NCBI GenBank assembly: GCA_030615365.1
Contig: JAUWZM010000069.1
Span: 1 to 12,978 of the forward strand
Direction of reading: 5' to 3'
Length of the DNA stretch: 12,978 nucleotides
Origin: Candidatus Aerophobota bacterium
GTDB taxonomy: Bacteria; Aerophobota; Aerophobia; Aerophobales; B3-G15
Below, in pieces: positions 6,244-11,752 of the stretch (position 1 is the stretch's first letter; each line of letters starts with the position of its first letter). Made by a program: the position numbers and the translations under genes. The notes under the pieces were generated by a model. The model had not been told where the DNA came from. It made no database searches and saw nothing but the letters and a program-made list of their open reading frames with translations.

Positions 6244-7647
6244 ATGTTTTGTAAATCTGGGGATCTTTTACTGAAGCTACGGGAAACTATTCAAGAACAT
6301 AACATGCTAAAACCAGATGACCGAGTTGTCGTGGGTGTCTCTGGAGGCCCCGATTCTACAGCTTTAATTCATCTTCTCTGCAGATTAAAACAAGAGTATA
6401 AATTGGATATCTGGATTGCCCATCTTAATCATGAATTAAGAAGGGAAGCAGGAGAGGAGGCTGAGTCGGTAAAAAGATTTGCCTCCCAATTAAAAATTCC
6501 TGTAATTTCAGATTCTTTAAATGTTGCCCTTTTTGCTAAGCAAAAGAAGATTTCTCTTGAGATGGCTGCTCGAGAAGTGAGGTACAAATTTTTTGAGCGT
6601 GTAAGCAGAAAAGTGGAAGCTACCAAGATTGCTCTGGGTCATACTGCTTCTGATCAGGTGGAAACCCTTTTGATGAGATTGATAAGAGGTGCTGGCCTGG
6701 ATGGTCTTGCGGGCATTCCACCCACAAGGGGGAAGATCATTCGCCCTTTGATCAGTGTCTTTCGAGAAGAGATAGAGAAGTATTGCCAAGGCTATAATCT
6801 TTATCCTCACAGAGATTCATCTAATCAGGAATTATCCTTTTTTCGAAACAAAGTTCGTTTGAGGCTGATTCCCTTTATTGCTCGGGAATATAATTCTCAA
6901 TTTATTCAAGTTTTATTCCGAACTGCCAATATATTACGAGAGGATAAGAAGTGTTTAGATGAAGTTGCAGAAGAGGCATTAAAAAAGTTAATCCTGGAAA
7001 GGAGCAATGGACAGATAGTCATAGATGCAGAAACGTTACTATCTTCTCTTTCTTTGTCCTTGCAGCGAAGAGTTGTTCGTAAGCTTATACAGGGAGTGAA
7101 AGGTGATTTAAAAAATATAAATTTTATTCATATAGATAAAATAATTAAATTAAAATCAGATAAAGGGACCAAGGTGATTAATCTTCCAGGTGATATTTTA
7201 GCCAAGAGAGAGTACCGGAGGTTGGTGATAAAAAAAGACGAGCAGGAACCTCTTTCTTTTTTTTCTCCCCTTGCTGTTCCGGGGAAGACGATTCTTTCCC
7301 ATCCTGGTTATCTGTTTGAGAGTAAGCTGTTTTGCAAAAAATCCTCTTATTTTTCTCCAGATTCTCACTGCATCCAACTCGATTGGAATAAGTTAACCGG
7401 TTCTTTATCCTTGCGAGGAAGGGAAAAGGGAGATAAGTTTCAACCGCTGGGAATGAAAGGAGAAAAGAAATTAAAAGATTTTTTTATAGACCTTAAAGTT
7501 CCTCGTCAGCAAAGGGATAAGATCCCTATTTTGGTGAGTGGAGAAAGAATAGTCTGGGTGGTTGGTTATCGAATTGATGAGGGATTTAAAGTAGATGAGC
7601 ACACCAATAAAATTCTTAAGATAAAGGTAGGAAAAATTGGCCACTGA
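6244..7647 (+). CDS. tilS: tRNA(Ile)-lysidine synthetase
   Basis: TilS attaches lysine to C34 of the tRNA-Ile with a CAU anticodon, switching it from methionine to isoleucine; it is essential in most bacteria. The 467-residue product has the PP-loop ATPase motif SGGPDS at 33-38, the HLNHELRREA stretch, LGHTASDQVETLLMRLIRGAG and a C-terminal TilS domain (about 390-455: GREKGDKFQPLGMKGEKKLKDFF-like). I chose the ATG at 6244 because AAGGA lies eight bases upstream and the distance to the PP-loop then fits the family. The in-frame TTG at 6196 would add 16 residues, the first ~13 of them from the repeat. An internal ATG at 6304 is possible but would leave a short N-terminus. hisB starts 39 bases downstream. 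Confidence 0.94.
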   Translation: MFCKSGDLLLKLRETIQEHNMLKPDDRVVVGVSGGPDSTALIHLLCRLKQEYKLDIWIAHLNHELRREAGEEAESVKRFASQLKIPVISDSLNVALFAKQKKISLEMAAREVRYKFFERVSRKVEATKIALGHTASDQVETLLMRLIRGAGLDGLAGIPPTRGKIIRPLISVFREEIEKYCQGYNLYPHRDSSNQELSFFRNKVRLRLIPFIAREYNSQFIQVLFRTANILREDKKCLDEVAEEALKKLILERSNGQIVIDAETLLSSLSLSLQRRVVRKLIQGVKGDLKNINFIHIDKIIKLKSDKGTKVINLPGDILAKREYRRLVIKKDEQEPLSFFSPLAVPGKTILSHPGYLFESKLFCKKSSYFSPDSHCIQLDWNKLTGSLSLRGREKGDKFQPLGMKGEKKLKDFFIDLKVPRQQRDKIPILVSGERIVWVVGYRIDEGFKVDEHTNKILKIKVGKIGH

Positions 7648-7686
7648 AGGTGAAAGGCAAAGAGCCAATGGGGGGGTGAGAAAAAA

Positions 7687-8274
7687 ATGAAAAGAGAGGC
7701 AAAAGTAGAAAGAAAAACTAAGGAGACTAAAGTAGAGGTCTCTATTAATTTAGATGGTGAAGGTCATTTTAAGATAGATACAGGGTACTCTTTTTTAGAC
7801 CATATGCTGGAACTTTTCTCCTGGTATGGATTTTTTGATTTAGAGATTTTAGCTCGAGGAGATACTCAAGTTGATTATCATCACCTGATAGAGGATGTAG
7901 GAATATCTTTAGGGAAAGCATGCAGGAAAGCATTAGGGGGAAAACAAGGTATAAAAAGATACGGCAATAGTTTTGTTCCCATGGATGATGTTCTGGTTCA
8001 GTGTGTGGTAGATATCAGTGGACGCCCTTTTTTTGTCTTACACGGCTCTGAAGAGTTGAAGGGAGAGATTTTTGAGATGTTTAAGGGGTTTTTTAGAGGT
8101 TTTTCTTCTCATTGTGGAATTACTCTTCACATTAATCTGCACTGGGGACAAGGTTATCATCACATTTTAGAAGCGATTTTTAAAGCTTTTGCCTTAAGTT
8201 TGGATGAAGCTTGCACGGTGGAAAATAGAAGGAGGACTATTCCTTCTATAAAGGGGAGTATAGATGAGGTTTAA
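7687..8274 (+). CDS. hisB: Imidazoleglycerol-phosphate dehydratase
   Basis: This enzyme removes water from imidazole-glycerol phosphate to give imidazole-acetol phosphate, step six or seven of histidine synthesis in the cytoplasm. The 195-residue product is the single-domain form without the phosphatase half found in E. coli. Manganese ligands are visible: His39 in FLDHML, His65-His66 and Glu69 in DYHHLIED (usually DDHHTVED), and His158-His159 and Glu162 in YHHILEA. The ending RRTIPSIKGSIDEV corresponds to the usual PSTKG. GGTGAG lies six bases before the ATG. No other his gene is nearby; it sits between two tRNA-related genes and ends 2 bases before dtd. Confidence 0.95.
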   Translation: MKREAKVERKTKETKVEVSINLDGEGHFKIDTGYSFLDHMLELFSWYGFFDLEILARGDTQVDYHHLIEDVGISLGKACRKALGGKQGIKRYGNSFVPMDDVLVQCVVDISGRPFFVLHGSEELKGEIFEMFKGFFRGFSSHCGITLHINLHWGQGYHHILEAIFKAFALSLDEACTVENRRRTIPSIKGSIDEV

Positions 8275-8276
8275 TT

Positions 8277-8717
8277 ATGCGAGCTGTGATTCAAAGAGTT
8301 ACTAAAGCTAACTGTTGGGTGGGAGAGGAAGAAGTTGGGTCTATAGATAAAGGGATGGTGGTTTTTTTAGGCGTGGGGAAAGATGACAAACTACTGGATG
8401 CTGAGTATATGGTCAAGAAAATTTTTAATCTACGCATATTTGGAGACTCGCAGGGTAAGTTAAATTTATCTTTGTTACAAGTGAAAGGAGAGGTTCTTCT
8501 AATTCCTCAATTTACCGTGTATGGAGATTGTGGGAAGGGACATCGACCTAATTTTATTAAAGCTGCCCCGTCTCAAGATGCCAAATCTCTTTATTCTAAG
8601 GTAGCGGAAGCGATGAGGGAGAAAATTTTTAGAGTAGAGGAAGGAGTATTCGGAGCTACGATGAGGGTACGGGTAGACAATGAGGGGCCGGTAACAATAA
8701 TTCTTGATTCTAAATAG
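8277..8717 (+). CDS. dtd: D-aminoacyl-tRNA deacylase
   Basis: Dtd removes D-amino acids (and glycine misloaded on tRNA-Ala) from tRNAs. The 146-residue product has normal length, starts MRAVIQRVTKA and shows both family motifs: PQFT at 77-80, in place of the usual SQ-x-x-T, and the Gly-cisPro motif NEGPVT (135-140, Gly137-Pro138). The key Gln78 and Thr80 remain; only the Ser is replaced by Pro. The gene follows hisB after 2 bases (gaggtttaattATG), so it is probably cotranscribed with tilS and hisB. Repeat copy D begins right after its stop codon. Confidence 0.95.
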   Translation: MRAVIQRVTKANCWVGEEEVGSIDKGMVVFLGVGKDDKLLDAEYMVKKIFNLRIFGDSQGKLNLSLLQVKGEVLLIPQFTVYGDCGKGHRPNFIKAAPSQDAKSLYSKVAEAMREKIFRVEEGVFGATMRVRVDNEGPVTIILDSK

Positions 8718-8967
8718 TTATTTAGCCACTGATTTACGCAGATGAACACAAAGAAAAAAGTTACTATTCAGCCACCAAGACACGAAGACACCAAGATTAA
8801 TACGTAGAAGAGGTAAAGAGTAAGACTGTAATGAGTAATGGGTAATATGATCTGTAAACCAGTTAAAGGAAACCAACTAGATAAACCAAATCAACGGAAA
8901 GAACGAGATGAACGAGTTTATAGCACTTCTTTGTGCCTTGGTGACTTAGTGGCCTGAACTGTTACAG
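8718..8967. repeat. Interspersed repeat copy D
   Basis: This is the fullest copy. It has an outer module (8718-8755, ttatttagccactgatttac...), an inner left end (8761-8795, with three 8-base units NCAC(C/G)AAG), a variable middle, and a right end (8925-8953) identical over 29 bases to copy C. The inner left end is the exact inverted copy of 94-128. Together with 8968-9054 it makes up the 337-base gap before pilM. No ORF of substance is present. Confidence 0.85.
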
Positions 8968-9054
8968 AAGAAAATGGATAAAAGGCTTCATTGAATAATT
9001 ATTCGTGATAATCGGGGGCTGAATATCAGCGATTTTAGCTAAAGAAGGCAATTA
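8968..9054 (+). other. Gap between repeat D and pilM
   Basis: This short AT-rich stretch should hold the promoter of the pil operon, but no clear -35/-10 pair is visible. GATAAT at 9007-9012 resembles a -10 box but lacks a partner at normal spacing. AATCG...CTGA / TCAG-CGATT (about 9009-9038) could form a stem with a GGGG bulge. GAAGG at 9045-9049 lies five bases before the pilM ATG and is the likely ribosome binding site. Confidence 0.4.
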
Positions 9055-10125
9055 ATGACCAAGATAACTGTAGGCTTAGAAGTAGGTGCCACAGGGATAA
9101 AACTGGTAGAGTTGATCCATCGAGGAAATGAATGTCGGTTAAAGAGTCTGGGTTTAGCTCAGATACCTTTATATAAGGAAGGAGTGGATTATGTAAAAGA
9201 GCAGGCTCTGATGGTTCGCCTTGTTAAAGACCTGGTACAAAGGTATAAAGTGAATAAAAAATGTGTAGCTATATCAGTAGGGGGGGAATCGGTAATTATT
9301 AGAAGAATAAAAGTCCCCCAAATGGAACCCAAAGAGCTCAATCAGGCTCTTAAATGGGAAGCCGAAGAGTACATCCCCTATCCTATTAATGAGGTAACCC
9401 TTGGTTTTCATATTTTAAAGAAGGGTGTATCGGAAGTTGGGAATCCAGAGATGTCTTTAATCCTGGTAGGGGCAAAGAATGAGATTATTCAGGGTCAGCT
9501 TGAAATTATGAGACAGGCAGATATCTCTCCAATGATAATAGATGTAACTCCTTTTGCTCTTTTCAATGTGTTTGACCACATCAGTTCAAAAGATAAGGAA
9601 GGAGTAGCTCTTCTTGAATTTGGCCACAGAAATGTAGACTTAGTTCTATCAGGAGAAGATTGCCCTTTTTTAGTAAGAAACATAAAGTTGGGGGGATACC
9701 AAATTACTCGAGCTATCCGTGATGAATTGAATGTTTCCTTTACTCAAGCCGAAGAATTAAAGAAAAGATATGGTCTTATGGAAAGAGAAGATAAAGTTTT
9801 TAAAGAATCTGAGGAAAGCATGAAGGTAGATAGAATTATCAGGAAATCTCTTGATAGTTTAGTGAATGAGATTGCGCATTCTTTTGAGTATTACACTTCT
9901 AATAGAGAAGGAGCTTTGATTGGAAAAGTTCTTCTTTCTGGAGGCGGCTCGCTTCTCAAAAATATAGACAAATTTTTAGCTGAGCAGTTAGGAATACCTG
10001 TGGAGATAATCAATCCTTTTAAGAATATTGTGTATGATTCTCAAAGTTTTCCTTCTCAGTTTTTATCTTCCCTGTCTCCTTTGCTCAGTATCCCTGTAGG
10101 GTTAGCTCTTAGAGAGGTATCTTAG
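9055..10125 (+). CDS. pilM: Type IV pilus assembly protein PilM
   Basis: PilM is an actin-like ATP-binding protein on the cytoplasmic face of the inner membrane that binds the N-terminus of PilN. The 356-residue product shows the actin-like fold: phosphate-1 loop LEVGATGIKLVEL (8-20), WEAEEYIPYP (101-110, typical of PilM), phosphate-2 loop LLEFGHRNVDLVL (186-198) and adenosine motif LLSGGGSL (293-300). There is no signal peptide or membrane segment. GAAGG precedes the ATG. It heads a tight cluster with pilN, pilO, pilP and pilQ and is separated from pilN by two bases. Confidence 0.93.
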   Translation: MTKITVGLEVGATGIKLVELIHRGNECRLKSLGLAQIPLYKEGVDYVKEQALMVRLVKDLVQRYKVNKKCVAISVGGESVIIRRIKVPQMEPKELNQALKWEAEEYIPYPINEVTLGFHILKKGVSEVGNPEMSLILVGAKNEIIQGQLEIMRQADISPMIIDVTPFALFNVFDHISSKDKEGVALLEFGHRNVDLVLSGEDCPFLVRNIKLGGYQITRAIRDELNVSFTQAEELKKRYGLMEREDKVFKESEESMKVDRIIRKSLDSLVNEIAHSFEYYTSNREGALIGKVLLSGGGSLLKNIDKFLAEQLGIPVEIINPFKNIVYDSQSFPSQFLSSLSPLLSIPVGLALREVS

Positions 10126-10127
10126 TT

Positions 10128-10682
10128 ATGCTTAAGATAAATCTTTTACCTGGTGAGATACTAAGGAAAAGGGAAAGAAGAGATTTTATAATTTTTGTCA
10201 GCATCTGTGGAGCCGTCGCTGTTTTAGTTTGCTCTCTTTATTTTTTCCCTTTTAACCCAGAAATTACCAGGGTAAAGAAAAGATTGGAATTAGTTCAATC
10301 TCAAGCTCAAGAGTATCAGCCTATTTTAGGGCAGATAAAGAAGATAACTCAGAATAACGATCAACTCCAGCTCTGCTTAGATTCATTGAGAAGTGTGGTA
10401 ATCAGGCAATCTTGCTGGCCTCGAATTTTATATGAAATAAGTAAGGCTTTGCCAGAAAATATATGGCTAAAGGAAATAAAGAAGGATGGGGATACTTCTT
10501 TTATCAAAATCAAGGGAAGCAGTCTTACTCAAACCATGGGTGCAGCTAAATTTATAGAAAATTTGAATCACTCTTCTTCATTCGAGGAAGTGAATTTCAC
10601 CAATTTCTCCAGGCGAGAGATAATGGGCAAAACAGTAATGGAATTTGATTTGAAATGTGAATTAAGCGATCCTGCCCCTTAA
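10128..10682 (+). CDS. pilN: Type IV pilus assembly protein PilN
   Basis: PilN is a bitopic inner-membrane protein that links PilM to PilO. The 184-residue product has the PilM-binding N-terminal motif INLLP (residues 4-8), a basic stretch, one membrane helix (about 20-41) and a periplasmic part that starts with a coiled coil (about 45-90) and ends in a small alpha/beta domain (VIRQSCWPRILYEISKALPENIWL and following). Length is typical. The order pilM-pilN-pilO supports the call, since sequence similarity in this family is low. The start is tied to pilM by coupling; pilO follows after 12 bases. Confidence 0.88.
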   Translation: MLKINLLPGEILRKRERRDFIIFVSICGAVAVLVCSLYFFPFNPEITRVKKRLELVQSQAQEYQPILGQIKKITQNNDQLQLCLDSLRSVVIRQSCWPRILYEISKALPENIWLKEIKKDGDTSFIKIKGSSLTQTMGAAKFIENLNHSSSFEEVNFTNFSRREIMGKTVMEFDLKCELSDPAP

Positions 10683-10688
10683 GGAGGT
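10681..10688 (+). promoter_or_regulatory. Strong ribosome binding site of pilO, decides a TTG start
   Basis: AAGGAGGT overlaps the pilN stop codon and lies six bases before the TTG at 10695. It is the best match to the anti-Shine-Dalgarno sequence in the window and supports the rare start codon. Confidence 0.8.
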
Positions 10689-10694
10689 AATATC

Positions 10695-11315
10695 TTGATT
10701 TTTACTATAAAGGGAAGAGTGTTTATTGGAGTATCCGTATTTGGAGGGATAATTTTTCTCTTTTACTTGTTTGTTTACCTTCCTCAAGTAAAATATATAG
10801 AATCAGTAGAAGGACAGATTGGATATGAAAATTATAAAATTGTGCAGTTAAAGAAAAAAACTGACCAGTTAAACAGGTTGCAGGCAGAATATAAAAAAAT
10901 CCAAGCTGAACTTTCCCTTTTAAAGGATAATCTTCAAAAAGGTGAGGATAATTTTCTTTATCAACTGGGGCTAAGGGGGAGTATTTACAATATTAATTAC
11001 CTAGAAATTACTCCTCAATCTATGTTGGAGGAGAAATACTTCTACCGTACTCCGGTAAAGATTCATCTCTATGGAACCTATCACAGCTTCGGGATGCTTC
11101 TTTCCGATATGGCTAAAAGGCAAGGTTCAGGGACTTTTACTGTAGATACTGTATTGATAAAGGAAAGAAAAGAGGGAGAACATACCATAGAGGCTTATCT
11201 TACTATTTCTCTGTATAAGTATAAAATTTTTGAGTTTATTGAAGGAAGCGCTGAGACTTCTGAAGTGAGAAAGGACAGTGAAGTTTCGCGAGCTATCTCA
11301 AGGAGAGAAAGATGA
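10695..11315 (+). CDS. pilO: Type IV pilus assembly protein PilO
   Basis: PilO pairs with PilN in the inner membrane and joins the motor side to PilP and the secretin. The 206-residue product has one membrane helix (about 9-30), a coiled coil (about 33-80, rich in Glu, Lys, Gln and Leu) and a C-terminal periplasmic domain with the PilO pattern YFYRTPVKIHLYGTYHSFGMLL (about 115-136). The start is TTG, fixed by AAGGAGGT. The C-terminus overlaps the pilP start by four bases (ATGA). Individual residues are poorly conserved in this family, so the call rests on topology, this motif and gene order. Confidence 0.87.
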   Translation: MIFTIKGRVFIGVSVFGGIIFLFYLFVYLPQVKYIESVEGQIGYENYKIVQLKKKTDQLNRLQAEYKKIQAELSLLKDNLQKGEDNFLYQLGLRGSIYNINYLEITPQSMLEEKYFYRTPVKIHLYGTYHSFGMLLSDMAKRQGSGTFTVDTVLIKERKEGEHTIEAYLTISLYKYKIFEFIEGSAETSEVRKDSEVSRAISRRER

Positions 11316-11752
11316 GAGTGGGAGTTGAAATAATTTTAATTGGGAGTATAATGTTTTTACTTTCTTCTTCAGGCAGTTGGTCTCTGGAAAAGTTAAATGA
11401 GGAAGCTCTTCTCCCTCCAGTATTTGAGTATAAAGTGGAAAATCGTAGGGACCCTTTTCTATCTTTGATCGTGAAAGAGAAAAAAGCTAAACCCAAGGCA
11501 ATTTCACCTAAAGTTGTGGAAAAAACAGAACCAAGAATAGTTACTCAGTCGGAGTATAGGTTGATAGGCTTAGTATGGGATAAGAGGGAAAGTTTAGCTA
11601 TTATTAAGAAGGGAGAAAGGACCTGGTTAGTTAAGGAGGGGAGTTCATTGAATAGCTTCAGAGTAGCTCGTATTGACGGTAAGAAAGGAGAGGTTATCCT
11701 ATGGGGGGAGAACGAGATAATTCAATTAAAACTTGCAGAGAGGGAAAAATGA
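11312..11752 (+). CDS. pilP: Type IV pilus assembly protein PilP
   Basis: PilP connects the PilNO complex to the N0 domain of the secretin in the periplasm. The 146-residue product has an N-terminal hydrophobic segment (about 5-20), a flexible linker with the RRDPF motif (45-49) typical of PilP, a Lys/Pro-rich stretch (56-70) and a C-terminal beta-rich domain (about 80-140: YRLIGLVWDKRESLAIIKKGERTWLVKEG). Well-studied PilP proteins are lipoproteins, but no lipobox cysteine is visible; in fact the protein has no Cys near its N-terminus. It could be held by an uncleaved helix or be a soluble periplasmic protein. AAGGAG precedes the ATG; it overlaps both pilO and pilQ. Confidence 0.83.
   Translation: MRVGVEIILIGSIMFLLSSSGSWSLEKLNEEALLPPVFEYKVENRRDPFLSLIVKEKKAKPKAISPKVVEKTEPRIVTQSEYRLIGLVWDKRESLAIIKKGERTWLVKEGSSLNSFRVARIDGKKGEVILWGENEIIQLKLAEREK

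Noticed and set aside
7636..7669. ATTGGC/GCCAAT inverted repeat at the tilS end as a terminator
   Set aside because: A 6-base stem with a 22-base loop, followed by G residues and not T, within a likely tilS-hisB-dtd operon.
8771..8795. Short octamer repeats as a CRISPR array
   Set aside because: The octamers are contiguous with no spacers, and there are only three per end.
8941..8967. Sigma-54 promoter before pilM (GTGGCCTGAACTGTTAC)
   Set aside because: The GG/GC spacing does not fit the -24/-12 pattern, and nearly the same bases occur in repeat copy C before tilS, so it is repeat sequence.
8991..9012. TTGAAT...GATAAT as the pil promoter
   Set aside because: The spacer is only 10 bases, far from 16-18.
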